Below, piece after piece: positions 8,884 to 17,238 of a DNA stretch of 64,000 nt. The notes beneath the pieces are model-generated. The model was given only the letters and a program-made list of their open reading frames with translations. It had not been told where the DNA came from and did no database searches. This stretch comes from JALOLV01 sp046295175 (GTDB taxonomy: Bacteria; Bacteroidota; Bacteroidia; Cytophagales; Spirosomataceae): assembly GCA_046295175.1 (NCBI GenBank), contig JBKBNY010000007.1, positions 62,001-126,000 on the forward strand, given 5' to 3'. The translations under genes and the position numbers were made by a program. Each line of letters starts with the position of its first letter. Positions within the stretch are counted from its first letter, which is position 1.

Positions 8884-9804
8884 CTACAATGTAAATAAGA
8901 ATCCAACGTTTAGACCTTGTGCCAACTGAAACTTCTCGTTTTGGTCTTTATCTAATACTCCATTGAGGTTGAAGTTTACGTTGAGATATTTATTGACTTT
9001 AGCCGTGGCAATCAATGTAACAAAATGGTCAATTGGTTTTGATTTTGGTGCATACGCCAAGAATCCCTGATAACGCCATTTGAGATTTAAGTTTTTGGCA
9101 ATGTCTTTATCAAATGCTGCTACTGCCTGAAAACCCATTTCATTCAATATGTTTTGGCCAGTAGGCACACCGTAAGACGCCCCTTCTTTATTAGCTGTAT
9201 TTCTGAATACTACATCGTCACTTACGATTGTCTGGCGGATTGTCGCTCCACCCAACTGTACAACAAGGTATTTTTGCGGTTTCCATTCTACACCCACACC
9301 TTCCGACAAAAATCCTGGTGCAAAAAGATTCGAAATTTTATTACCTCTCTTACCTGCTGCATCAAACTTATAACCCGGTGCAAACTGCGAAAGGAAGTTA
9401 ACATTGGCAAACCAATTTAATTTTGGATTAATTTTTCGAGCATATTTAGCATCGAGAAAGAGGCGGTCAACGGCTTTGCGGCCATCTTGACCTTTGTTTT
9501 TCAGAACACCGTATTGAGCCTGAATATCGGTCGTTAGTACACCTTTGCCTCTGAAATAATCGGCACGATTATTAAATGTAAAGCCAAGGGCTACGTTGCC
9601 GACCCCACCTTGAGTACCGCTCCAAGCGTCGTTGAAACTGGCTTGGGCGAAGTTGATTCCGAATTGGGTTCCGCGTTTCCAGAAACCCACTTTGAGTGAG
9701 TCTGCCATGTTTTTGGCAGTGGCTAAGGTTAATGGAGCATCTTGAGCAAAAGTATCGACAGCAAAAGTTACCAATGCCGAAACAATAAGTATTGATTTTC
9801 TCAT
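8884..9804 (-). CDS. DUF3078 outer-membrane-type protein
   Basis: A 306-residue exported protein with a signal peptide ending near TFAQDAP. The body is rich in alternating aromatic strands (GFWKRGTQFGINFAQASFNDAWSG is the typical DUF3078 start) and ends in a beta strand finishing with Leu (GLNVGFLFTL), as in outer-membrane barrels. The function of the family is unknown. It lies between the mscL and MscS genes, each with its own hairpin, so it is probably a separate transcript. Confidence 0.8.
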   Translation of the reverse strand: MRKSILIVSALVTFAVDTFAQDAPLTLATAKNMADSLKVGFWKRGTQFGINFAQASFNDAWSGTQGGVGNVALGFTFNNRADYFRGKGVLTTDIQAQYGVLKNKGQDGRKAVDRLFLDAKYARKINPKLNWFANVNFLSQFAPGYKFDAAGKRGNKISNLFAPGFLSEGVGVEWKPQKYLVVQLGGATIRQTIVSDDVVFRNTANKEGASYGVPTGQNILNEMGFQAVAAFDKDIAKNLNLKWRYQGFLAYAPKSKPIDHFVTLIATAKVNKYLNVNFNLNGVLDKDQNEKFQLAQGLNVGFLFTL

Positions 9805-9843
9805 TGATTGTTAATTGTTTGATTTGAGGTAATATAAATTTAA

Positions 9844-9877
9844 AAACTGTGCCACATTTTACGATGTGGCACAGTTT
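9844..9877 (-). terminator. Terminator after the MscS-type gene; GTGGCACG repeat family
   Basis: A perfect 14-bp stem (AAACTGTGCCACAT and complement) with a 6-base loop lies 4 bases past the MscS stop. Its core GTGGCACA/TGTGCCAC resembles the other GTGGCACG hairpins of this window. Confidence 0.8.
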
Positions 9878-9880
9878 CAT

Positions 9881-10756
9881 TTAATCAAAGATGACAACTT
9901 TTTTAGTTTGTAAGACTTGCAGCGGAAAAACGGTTCGAGAATCATCGGTTTTGAGCGTAATCGTGGTATTATCCATCGCTACAACCTCACCTTTTACACC
10001 ATCAATCTCAATAATCTGCCCTTCTTTGTATTTGTTTTTACTATAAAACGACGAAATGATGTTATTCAGAATTTCTTTAGAAGCCAACCCATACCCAATC
10101 GCAAAGGCAAACATAATCGCCCCGACGAGTAAGTTAAAACTCGATTCGAGTAAGCTGGTATTGATACCCACTTGTGCAACTGCCTGAATGACGAAGATTA
10201 TCAACAAAAAGAAGAAAATCGCCGTGCCGATGAGTTTACCCGCCGCAATGTTGAATGATTTACAGAGTGTAACTACGAAGTTGCGGAGCGAATCGGCAAT
10301 CCAGATGCCAGCAAAGAGCATAATACCCGCCGAAATCATCTTCGGAATAAACTCCACCAAGAGCTTTACCATGTCCGAAATCGCCGGAACACCCAGTTTA
10401 TCGGCCGCAGGTCTCAAAATAAAAATGAGTATGAAATAATAAAGCAACTTCGAGATAACCCCACTCAGTTTTATTTCGAGTTTCATACTTTTGATTGGGT
10501 CAATCTCGTTGAGTTTTTCGCCAATCTTATCGGCTCCAACTTTTTCGAGCATTTTTTGCGTAACAGCCGCTACCATCTTAGCAACCCACCAGCCAATCAG
10601 CAAAATAGCAACCGCCCCAATGAGATTATAGATAAACCCCATAAAACTCGTCACCAAGTCGTTGAGAGTCTGCATTAGGGTTTCGTAAAGACTTGGTACA
10701 GTTTCTGTCATGTTATAGCTTGCTTTAAATTTCATATCAAAATCCACAATTTTCAT
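9881..10756 (-). CDS. Small-conductance mechanosensitive ion channel family protein
   Basis: A 291-residue membrane protein with conserved TM_helix repeats (IGAVAILLIGWWVAKMVAA near residue 45, and again near residues 140 and 190) followed by the MscS-type pore helix and short beta domain (GQIIEIDGVKGEVVAMDNTTITLKTDD). It lacks the large C-terminal cage of E. coli MscS and ends with the beta domain. The likely role is osmotic pressure release or ion flux at the inner membrane. It sits close to mscL, although a DUF3078 gene and a terminator lie between them. Confidence 0.88.
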   Translation of the reverse strand: MKIVDFDMKFKASYNMTETVPSLYETLMQTLNDLVTSFMGFIYNLIGAVAILLIGWWVAKMVAAVTQKMLEKVGADKIGEKLNEIDPIKSMKLEIKLSGVISKLLYYFILIFILRPAADKLGVPAISDMVKLLVEFIPKMISAGIMLFAGIWIADSLRNFVVTLCKSFNIAAGKLIGTAIFFFLLIIFVIQAVAQVGINTSLLESSFNLLVGAIMFAFAIGYGLASKEILNNIISSFYSKNKYKEGQIIEIDGVKGEVVAMDNTTITLKTDDSRTVFPLQVLQTKKVVIFD

Positions 10757-10799
10757 TAGTTATTCTACTCAATTATTCAGTTTATTTACCAGCTTTAAA

Positions 10800-10997
10800 T
10801 TAAGCTTTGAGGTCATTATCATTATTTTTTGGTTCTAACTCTTGCAAAAGTTTTACCCCTGCAACCATTGTTTCGCCAAGAAACATCTGTACAATCTGCA
10901 TGGCATCTCTAATCATATCAATTTCAGAGGTCAGCATCCCTTTTAGGTGTTCGGGGGCTGTTGCCATGTCTTCTAATTCGTCAAAATTGTCACCCAT
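10800..10997 (-). CDS. Small acidic protein downstream of the ECF sigma gene
   Basis: A 65-residue acidic, mostly helical protein (GDNFDELEDMATAPEHLKG, then a Met-rich helix and an Asn/Asp tail). I chose the ATG at 10997; the frame can also start at a TTG at 11021. It follows the sigma factor gene on the same strand by about 32 bases, so it is probably co-transcribed. It has no signal peptide or membrane helix, so it is not a classical anti-sigma factor, though a soluble regulatory partner is possible. I do not recognise a family. Confidence 0.6.
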   Translation of the reverse strand: MGDNFDELEDMATAPEHLKGMLTSEIDMIRDAMQIVQMFLGETMVAGVKLLQELEPKNNDNDLKA

Positions 10998-11029
10998 TGC
11001 TGTGAGTTTTTTAAAAGTCAATTTTTAGT

Positions 11030-11716
11030 TTACCACCATTTTTTCCATTCTGACACAGCCTTGATAATAACCAACAAAAACAAGATGATATTCTCCAAAT
11101 AAATCTTTTTGAGTTTTTCTTTGGTTCTCATCAGACGCATCTTCACGGCACTTTCGGTCAGGTTAAAAGTATCGGCAATTTCTTTTATGCTGAAATCATC
11201 CTGGTACTTCATCAATAAAATTGCTTTTTCATCTGGTGCGATTTTTTCCATAGCTTTCTTAAGCACCTTGCCCTGCATCTCCGAAAACTCCGAATCTTCT
11301 TCGTCTTCTTCGAGGTCAAAGTTCTCATCGAGAGCCTCTTCGGCTTGTCGTTTGGCAAGCCTCATTTGGTCCATGCAATAGTTGTAGGTAATCGAATACA
11401 GCCAAGTCGAAAATTTAGCGTGTTCTTTGAAACTACCGATTTTCAGAACCAAACGCAGGAAAATATCGTGGGTGAAATCCTCGGCTTGGGCTTCGTTTTT
11501 GATAAATGAAAGGCACTTTCGATAAACTTTATCAACGTATCGGTCGTAAAGTTCTTCGAAATAGATATTCCGCTGACTTTCGACATACAGACGTACCAAC
11601 TCTTCGTCTGTCGTATTTTTGAATGCTTTATTTTTCAAGTTTGACCAATAAATTTTTAGAAAGTAACATCGAAGTTTACGAATACTTATCAAAAGGTACT
11701 GCTCGATTTTTTTCAA
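11030..11716 (-). CDS. ECF-type RNA polymerase sigma factor with hydrophobic C-terminal tail
   Basis: A sigma-70 region 2 (YDRYVDKVYRKCLSFIKNEA, then DFTHDIFLRL and WLYSITYNYCMDQMR) and region 4 (ILLMKYQDDFSIKEIADTFN, then SAVKMRLMRTKEKLKK) are clear. An acidic linker of about 15 residues (DLEEDEEDSEFSE) joins them. After region 4 the protein continues with YLENIILFLLVIIKAVSEWKKWW, a hydrophobic stretch long enough to touch or cross a membrane, which soluble sigma factors normally lack. No ATG is available: 11716 is a TTG, and another TTG at 11638 would remove 26 residues. The gene for a small acidic protein follows. Confidence 0.85.
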   Translation of the reverse strand: MKKIEQYLLISIRKLRCYFLKIYWSNLKNKAFKNTTDEELVRLYVESQRNIYFEELYDRYVDKVYRKCLSFIKNEAQAEDFTHDIFLRLVLKIGSFKEHAKFSTWLYSITYNYCMDQMRLAKRQAEEALDENFDLEEDEEDSEFSEMQGKVLKKAMEKIAPDEKAILLMKYQDDFSIKEIADTFNLTESAVKMRLMRTKEKLKKIYLENIILFLLVIIKAVSEWKKWW

Positions 11717-11861
11717 ATTTAAGCAAAAAATATACCTTTTTCGAAATCAATTTCGCATTCTGAACCAACGGCTACGTTTTGACGAAATAAAAGAATAATA
11801 GTTTCAAATTTTCATTTTTTTTTTATCCAATCAAAATTTATACAAAAAAATAATAGTATGC

Positions 11862-11893
11862 TTGCATAATAATTTTAGTTTTGATTAACTTTG
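11862..11893 (+). promoter_or_regulatory. Bacteroidota-type promoter for the SCP2 gene
   Basis: TTG at 11862-11864, a 21-base spacer, then TAACTTTG at 11886-11893, matching the -33/-7 consensus of this phylum. The start codon follows 28 bases further on. Confidence 0.7.
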
Positions 11894-11921
11894 AGAATCA
11901 TTATAAAAACAATTCAAAAAC

Positions 11922-12233
11922 ATGACAGCAAAAGAGTTTTTAGAGAAAATCCCATCGAGAATTGACCCTAACGAATCAAAAGATATTACAACGACCCTAC
12001 ATTTTGAGTTGGCCGGCAGCGGTAGCTATACACTAAACGTTGTGAACGGACAAGCCGAACTAAGTGAGGGCCTTAATGGCACACCCGAAGTAGCCCTAAA
12101 GGCCGATGCCGATGATTTTGTAAAGATTGCTTCGGGCGATATGAACCCAATGATGGCAGTGATGATGGGCAAGCTCAAAATATCAAACCCTGGTGCTATG
12201 ATGAAATACGCCAAAATGCTTGGGTTGATGTAA
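11922..12233 (+). CDS. SCP2 sterol-carrier-like domain protein
   Basis: A 103-residue single-domain protein. The SCP2 fold is supported by the alternating strand pattern TTLHFELAGSGSYTLNVVNGQAE, the acidic DADDFVKIASGDMNPMMAVMMGKLKISN helix block and the final GAMMKYAKMLGLM, all characteristic of bacterial stand-alone SCP2 proteins. It is cytoplasmic and probably binds a lipid or other hydrophobic ligand; the ligand is unknown. It is transcribed alone from a recognisable promoter, with a hairpin downstream. Confidence 0.85.
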   Translation: MTAKEFLEKIPSRIDPNESKDITTTLHFELAGSGSYTLNVVNGQAELSEGLNGTPEVALKADADDFVKIASGDMNPMMAVMMGKLKISNPGAMMKYAKMLGLM

Positions 12234-12320
12234 GTTGATTATAAGTACTAATCATAAATGCTTTAATTTCAAGCAATTGACGATTGAAGAGCAAATTAAA
12301 GCAAATTAAAATTATTTGTA

Positions 12321-12360
12321 AATAACTGTCCTCAAGATTCTGAAATCGAGGGCGGTTATT
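12321..12360 (+). terminator. Hairpin after the SCP2 gene
   Basis: A 13-bp stem with two G-U pairs (AATAACTGTCCTC / GAGGGCGGTTATT). It has no clear T run and lies about 90 bases past the stop. Confidence 0.45.
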
Positions 12361-12521
12361 CTACAGAAATACGTTTTTTAAAAAAATCATTTTTAGTAGA
12401 TTCTACCACCTCGTTTGAACCTCCACCAACAGATTCATTGTTAATTTAAGTATATGGCAAGATTTTTGTTCTGAATTTTTTGCTAAATAGTATCAAGTCA
12501 GGTATTTAATACTTTATTATA

Positions 12522-13901
12522 ATGAGCGAATCTTTTACCTCATCCTCTTGGGCCAGACCACGCCCCAACAGGTTATTACGTTTTTGCTTTTCTGCCAGTA
12601 TTGCGAGTCTTTTGTTGATGACCTCTTGTAAAGATAAATCAGCCGAAGAAAACCCAGACCCAACGAGCGTTTCTAAAGCAACCGACACGTATTCTTCAGA
12701 AATCGCTACAAAATGGGTTGACTTAGAATTAAAACTTATCAAAACTACACCAGGCTACACGCCGCCAGTGGCAGCGAGAGCATTGGGCTACACGGGGCTA
12801 ACTCTTTACGAAACCGTAGTGCCAGGTATCAAAAACAACCAAAGTTTAGTTGGTCAAATCAGTGGACTGACCACGCTCCCTAAACCCGACCTAACTAAAG
12901 AATTTAACTGGGGATTGGCTGCGAATGCAGCGATGTCATCGCTTGTAAAAGAGTTTTTTATCACCACAAGCGACGCCAACAAATCAACAGTAGATTCGCT
13001 TCGGAAGGCTTTTGAGGCAAGTTTGAAAGTCAATATGAGCCAAGAAGTCATCGACCGCTCTATCAGATTTGGAGCTGATATTGCTACTGCTATTTTTGAA
13101 TATTCTAAAACTGACGGCGGACACGAAGGCTACAACAATAATTTTCCGAGTTCTTACGTAGTGCCAAAAGGCATTGGCTTTTGGGTACCAACTGGTCCTC
13201 AAAAGATACCTCTTCTGCCATATTGGGGAAAAGTAAGGTCATTTATAGCTAAAAATGCCACGACCGACCCACCAGCCCCTATACCGTTTTCGTACAAAAC
13301 AGATTCTGACTTCTTTAAACAAGCCAAAGCTGTTTTTGACGCCAAAAAATCATTGACCACCGAACAAAGAAATATTGCTTTATTTTGGGCTGATGGTAGT
13401 GGTACAGTAACGCCTCCGGGTCATTATATCAATATCGCAACGCAAGTTTTGCGAAAGGAGTCAGCTAAACTCGATAAGGTAGCCGAAACTTATGCCAAAA
13501 TGGGTATGGCACTTAGCGATGCCTTTGTGGCTTGCTGGAGATGCAAATACCGCTACAATCTGATGCGTCCGGTTACGTATATCAAAGAAACAATCGACCC
13601 AAGCTGGACACCACTCATTGCTACACCGCCATTTCCTGAGTATTCATCGGGGCATTCGTCGGGTTCGGGGGCTTTTTCACAAATTATGACCGATTTATTC
13701 GGAGCAAACTACGCATTTACCGATAAAACTCACGAAGGTACGTTTGCAAATCGTTCATACAAATCATTTTTTGAAGCTGCCGACGAAGCAATGAATTCTC
13801 GTCTTTACGGTGGAATCCACTATCCGATGGGTAACCAAAACGGACGTGACAATGGCAAGAAAATCGGACAAAATGTAAGTGCTTTAAAGTTTACGAAGTA
13901 A
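12522..13901 (+). CDS. Vanadium-dependent haloperoxidase / PAP2 family lipoprotein, copy 1
   Basis: A 459-residue protein with a lipobox (LLLMTSC) near residue 35, so it is probably an outer-membrane or periplasmic lipoprotein. The three active-site blocks of the vanadate haloperoxidase/acid phosphatase superfamily are present: KYRYNLMRPVTYIK (Lys and Arg), PEYSSGHSSGSGA (catalytic His) and SRLYGGIHYPMG (Arg and the vanadate/phosphate-linked His). A CxxC pair (CWRCKYRYN) lies directly beside the active-site Lys. Whether it is a haloperoxidase or a phosphatase cannot be told from sequence alone. A close paralogue lies 180 bases downstream, but a terminator separates them. Confidence 0.85.
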   Translation: MSESFTSSSWARPRPNRLLRFCFSASIASLLLMTSCKDKSAEENPDPTSVSKATDTYSSEIATKWVDLELKLIKTTPGYTPPVAARALGYTGLTLYETVVPGIKNNQSLVGQISGLTTLPKPDLTKEFNWGLAANAAMSSLVKEFFITTSDANKSTVDSLRKAFEASLKVNMSQEVIDRSIRFGADIATAIFEYSKTDGGHEGYNNNFPSSYVVPKGIGFWVPTGPQKIPLLPYWGKVRSFIAKNATTDPPAPIPFSYKTDSDFFKQAKAVFDAKKSLTTEQRNIALFWADGSGTVTPPGHYINIATQVLRKESAKLDKVAETYAKMGMALSDAFVACWRCKYRYNLMRPVTYIKETIDPSWTPLIATPPFPEYSSGHSSGSGAFSQIMTDLFGANYAFTDKTHEGTFANRSYKSFFEAADEAMNSRLYGGIHYPMGNQNGRDNGKKIGQNVSALKFTK

Positions 13902-13908
13902 TATCTCA

Positions 13909-13944
13909 ATCGTTTCGGATTATTGAATAATAATCTGAAACGAT
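13909..13944 (+). terminator. Terminator after haloperoxidase copy 1
   Basis: A 16-bp stem with one G-U pair (starting ATCGTTTCGG) and a 4-base loop, followed by ATTTTT. Confidence 0.8.
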
Positions 13945-14081
13945 ATTTTTCATTTATCGAAAGGGGAATTCTTCGATAAACAACTGATAATCAACGAATA
14001 TTTGCAATTTTATTGATTATCTATTTTATATTTGTCAAGTAAAATCATGAATTGATTATTCTTGGCTTCGATTAGAGTGTC

Positions 14082-15407
14082 ATGAAAAAATCTATAAAAA
14101 TATTGAATGTATCGCGAGCTATTTTTTTTAGCTTGATGATATTGTTTTGCCTTCCTGCAATTGCACAAAAACCACAAGTCAAAAATTACAATAGCCAACT
14201 TGCTACCGACTGGTTTACGCTTCAACTCAGACTTATTCGTACTACGCCGGGGTTTTCGCCACCCGTTGCATCGAGAGCATTGGGCTATGCAGGCTTAACA
14301 CTCTACGAATCGCTCGTAAACGGAATGCCCGAATACCAATCACTTGCGGGTGTTTTGAACGAATTTAAAGGTGTTCCAAAACCCGAAATAGGCAAAGATT
14401 ATCATTGGATTTTAGTGGCAAATACCGCTCAGGCCAATATTACCAAAAATCTTTATGCCAATACTTCTAAAGAAAACTTGATTTCGGTCGATTCTTTGGC
14501 AGGGGTTTACAGCCGCAGATACCAAAATGATATTGATAAAGAAACGCTCAATCGCTCTATCAAGTACGGAGAAGCCGTAGCAAAAGCTATTTTTGATTAT
14601 TCAAAAACTGACGGCGGACACGAAGGATACAAGACGAATTTTCCGAAAGATTATAAGATTGCGACTGGGGCGTGTTTCTGGACACCAACAGCCGAAGGAA
14701 TGCAAGCTCTGCAACCTTATTGGGGCAAGAACCGAACATTTGTAAAAGGGAACGCCGATTATGAATTGCCCGAACCACCGCGTTGTGACGCAGGAATCTC
14801 TTCTATTATGTACTCGCAGGCTTTGGAGGTTTACAGTGCAGGTAAAAACTTAACTCCAGAACAAAAGGAAATCGCGATTTTTTGGTCAGATGATGCAGGT
14901 AAGACATTTACACCGCCCGGGCACGCCATTTCGATAACAACGCAGGTTATCAAAAAAGAAAAACTCAGCCTCGATAAAGCAGCTGAAATCTATTGCAAAA
15001 TCGGAATTGCTGCTGCCGACGCTTTTGTATCTTGCTGGAAGTGCAAATTTATGCACAATGTGCTTCGCCCAGTTACATACATTCGCACAACCATCGACCG
15101 CAATTGGGTTCCGCTTTTAGATACTCCACCGTTTCCCGAATACACTTCGGGGCATTCGTCGGTTTCGGGTGCTACAGCACAAGTACTTTCTGATTATTTC
15201 GGATTCAACTACGCATTCACCGATAACTCCCATGCCGATAGAGGTCTAAAACCACGGAGTTTTGAGTCATTCTACGATTTTGCCAACGAAGCCGCTATTT
15301 CGAGGCTTTATGGCGGAATCCACTACCGAAATTCAAACGATGAAGGATTGAAAAACGGAAAGCGTATCGGCAAAGCTGTTTGTGCTTTGAAGTTTAAGAA
15401 AGGTTGA
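14082..15407 (+). CDS. Vanadium-dependent haloperoxidase / PAP2 family protein, copy 2
   Basis: A 441-residue paralogue of the upstream gene, with a cleavable signal peptide (ending LPAIAQ) instead of a lipobox. The active-site blocks are kept: KFMHNVLRPVTYIR, PEYTSGHSSVSGA and SRLYGGIHYRNS, and the CWKC pair beside the active-site Lys. The two copies align along nearly their whole length (for example TTPGFSPPVASRALGYAGLT against TTPGYTPPVAARALGYTGLT) but are far from identical, so the duplication is old. The different anchors suggest the same chemistry in two envelope locations. It is followed by a convergent DUF1801 gene. Confidence 0.85.
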   Translation: MKKSIKILNVSRAIFFSLMILFCLPAIAQKPQVKNYNSQLATDWFTLQLRLIRTTPGFSPPVASRALGYAGLTLYESLVNGMPEYQSLAGVLNEFKGVPKPEIGKDYHWILVANTAQANITKNLYANTSKENLISVDSLAGVYSRRYQNDIDKETLNRSIKYGEAVAKAIFDYSKTDGGHEGYKTNFPKDYKIATGACFWTPTAEGMQALQPYWGKNRTFVKGNADYELPEPPRCDAGISSIMYSQALEVYSAGKNLTPEQKEIAIFWSDDAGKTFTPPGHAISITTQVIKKEKLSLDKAAEIYCKIGIAAADAFVSCWKCKFMHNVLRPVTYIRTTIDRNWVPLLDTPPFPEYTSGHSSVSGATAQVLSDYFGFNYAFTDNSHADRGLKPRSFESFYDFANEAAISRLYGGIHYRNSNDEGLKNGKRIGKAVCALKFKKG

Positions 15408-15413
15408 GAATCA

Positions 15414-15815
15414 TCATTTCTCTACCAATTCGAGCCAGCGTTTTATTGCTTTTTGGAGTGATTCAGATTTGTTTCTTAAATCATCCAAATCAAATATTTT
15501 GACCATTTTTCGGCCGTCTTTAAAATCACCTTCGAGAATTTCGGAAGAACTATCAATCTTTGCACCCGTCGGAAAAACCAATAGAACGTGGTCTTTGCGA
15601 TTGAAATTCATCACCAAAATATCTCTTTTGTATTCTTTGGGGTCGAATTCTGCCATCGCTCCTGTATAAAAGAAACTCGGAGCATTCCACTTGATTTGTT
15701 CGCCTACTTCATTATCCGAAGCCAATACAACAAGCCGAATGGCATTTACCAATTCGGCCCGTTGTGGTTCGAGTTTTGAAATATATTCTTCTACAGATTC
15801 TATTTGCTTTGCCAT
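15414..15815 (-). CDS. DUF1801 (YdhG-like) protein
   Basis: A 133-residue soluble protein of the DUF1801 family: YISKLEPQRAELVNAIRLVV at the start, then EQIKWNAPSFFYTG and a core of strands with DHVLLVFPTGAK. The family includes the frataxin-fold protein YdhG, suggested as an iron chaperone in Bacillus; the function here is not established. Its ATG overlaps the TGA of the upstream DoxX gene by one base, so the two are translationally coupled. Confidence 0.8.
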   Translation of the reverse strand: MAKQIESVEEYISKLEPQRAELVNAIRLVVLASDNEVGEQIKWNAPSFFYTGAMAEFDPKEYKRDILVMNFNRKDHVLLVFPTGAKIDSSSEILEGDFKDGRKMVKIFDLDDLRNKSESLQKAIKRWLELVEK

Positions 15816-16210
15816 CAGTTATCGAAAGGAATCAATGCCCTCAGTTTAGGATTTCTTAGCCATAATCCTCCCCAAATCATTAATCCGACATAAACTGGAA
15901 AAAGCATGTGGCTAAACAATGGATTATCGACCCGAAGGTGTGTTGCGATTGCCCCGCCGAGATACCCAGTCATTAAGATTGCACCCAAAACCGAGGTCTT
16001 AGGGATGATGTACAAAATGGTACAAACAAGAGCCAAAATACCCATCGGCAAAATGTGATGCTCGGCGTAGCCTAATTCGTTGACAGTTGTCTGAATAACC
16101 ATTGGGGGCTTCACGAATTTAATGACCGAATCGAACAGCATAAAAAGTATTGCAAACCAGCTTAGTACTCTGCCAGTCCAGAGCTGGCCTTTGGTAATTG
16201 TGTTTTCCAT
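15815..16210 (-). CDS. DoxX-like membrane protein
   Basis: A 131-residue protein with four membrane helices (about residues 13-30, 52-70, 75-92 and 100-118). The block LGYAEHHILPMGILALVCTILYIIP, then GAILMTGYLGGAIATHLRV, matches the DoxX-like family common in Bacteroidota. The function is unknown; other DoxX proteins act in respiratory or thiosulfate oxidation complexes. It lies between two DUF1801 genes with almost no spacing, forming one operon. Confidence 0.82.
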   Translation of the reverse strand: MENTITKGQLWTGRVLSWFAILFMLFDSVIKFVKPPMVIQTTVNELGYAEHHILPMGILALVCTILYIIPKTSVLGAILMTGYLGGAIATHLRVDNPLFSHMLFPVYVGLMIWGGLWLRNPKLRALIPFDN

Positions 16211-16211
16211 A

Positions 16212-16613
16212 TTATTTTTCGGTTTTAGGTTTTTTCTTTTTTGAAATAATAGCTTTTTCGATATTTTGAGTGACCCTAAAGCGAGTGATTCGGCTTACGA
16301 GGTCGAGGGGAAGAGGTTTATTGAGAGGGAAATTCAACGAGCCTTTGCCAGCAATGTATGGCTTGAGTTCTTCTTCAAATTCCTTGATGCCGCTCGGTGC
16401 AGGATAAAACCCAATATGATTTTTGTAAGCCGCAAAATGCACCAGATTGCCGTGGAGGTCGAATGTAGGCATCATATAACTGATTTTTTCATTGGCTTCG
16501 GGTGCGGCCTCTCTGATGGTTTGCCGCATGGATTGAAGTAAAACTTGGATTTCTTCCGAAAAACCAGCGATGTATTCATCAATGTTGGTAAAGGTAGGGT
16601 TCGTCGAATTCAT
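16212..16613 (-). CDS. DUF1801 / YdhG-like iron-chaperone-family protein
   Basis: A 133-residue protein. I place the start at the ATG at 16613 (MNSTNPTFTNIDEYIAG), because the upstream extension is unlike the family. The family core is clear: EANEKISYMMPTFDLHGNLVHFAAYKNHIGFYP, then GIKEFEEELKPY and the terminal FPLNKPLPLDLVSRI block followed by a Lys-rich tail. It heads a three-gene run (this gene, DoxX, DUF1801) with gaps of about one base. Confidence 0.85.
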   Translation of the reverse strand: MNSTNPTFTNIDEYIAGFSEEIQVLLQSMRQTIREAAPEANEKISYMMPTFDLHGNLVHFAAYKNHIGFYPAPSGIKEFEEELKPYIAGKGSLNFPLNKPLPLDLVSRITRFRVTQNIEKAIISKKKKPKTEK

Positions 16614-16745
16614 TGGTTTGAGATTTGTATTCAAATATAAGCATATACGTACGCAAACTAATTGCACATCAAATTTTATTATGGAAAATTTATTTCTAAG
16701 CCTGAATGGCGAATTAATCGAATGGCTCGAATATATCGAATAAAG

Positions 16746-16767
16746 CTGATAATCGGCTGATTATCAG
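16746..16767 (-). terminator. Hairpin after the effector-binding-domain gene
   Basis: A perfect 9-bp stem CTGATAATC/GATTATCAG with loop GGCT, 55 bases past the stop of the minus-strand gene. The T run is weak. Confidence 0.45.
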
Positions 16768-16822
16768 TAGATTTTAAACTATTTTCCGAGAGAAGTTCAA
16801 TAGATTAATTTTGATTTAGCTC

Positions 16823-17230
16823 TTATTTCAATTTTACCAAGCATTGCACATCGGTATCATTGATATAAATTTCCAGGCAATATCCTTCGGGGTCTAAGTC
16901 GGGGTCTTGTAATAACGTTTGAAATGTCTGCCCAATTTGTGGGATATTATTCATAAAATTATTGATAACGACGCCTTTATACGTTCCTTTTTTGATAATA
17001 AAAGATTCGCAGCCAAATTTTTCGGATTCGTCAATACTTAATTCGGTAGCCGCGGCCTTGTAAATAATCTTGCCAAGATGCTCGGAGTAAGAAATGCCGT
17101 AAGTGGTACGCCCCTCTAACGAAGGCAAAAGCGAATGTAATTTATCAAAAGCCGCCTGTACGCCTTGCGGAAAAGCCTCGGCAGTAATGCAAATTACTCT
17201 GATGTCATGCTCAATGATGTAGTTTTCCAT
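16823..17230 (-). CDS. GyrI-like / effector-binding-domain small protein
   Basis: A 135-residue cytoplasmic protein without a DNA-binding domain. The pattern of two repeats with strand-helix-strand (DIRVICITAEAFPQG, FDKLHSLLPSLEGRTTYGIS, ... FIIKKGTYKGVVINNFM) and the final LEIYIND resembles the SHS2/GyrI-like ligand-binding fold. The match is by overall pattern, so the family call is tentative. I chose the ATG at 17230, 8 bases downstream of the VOC gene stop, rather than the ATG at 17242, which would overlap it. Confidence 0.6.
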   Translation of the reverse strand: MENYIIEHDIRVICITAEAFPQGVQAAFDKLHSLLPSLEGRTTYGISYSEHLGKIIYKAAATELSIDESEKFGCESFIIKKGTYKGVVINNFMNNIPQIGQTFQTLLQDPDLDPEGYCLEIYINDTDVQCLVKLK

Positions 17231-17238
17231 AATAATTT

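Noticed and set aside
8884..10756. A single osmotic-stress operon of mscL, DUF3078 and MscS genes
   Set aside because: Strong hairpins after both channel genes argue for separate transcripts.
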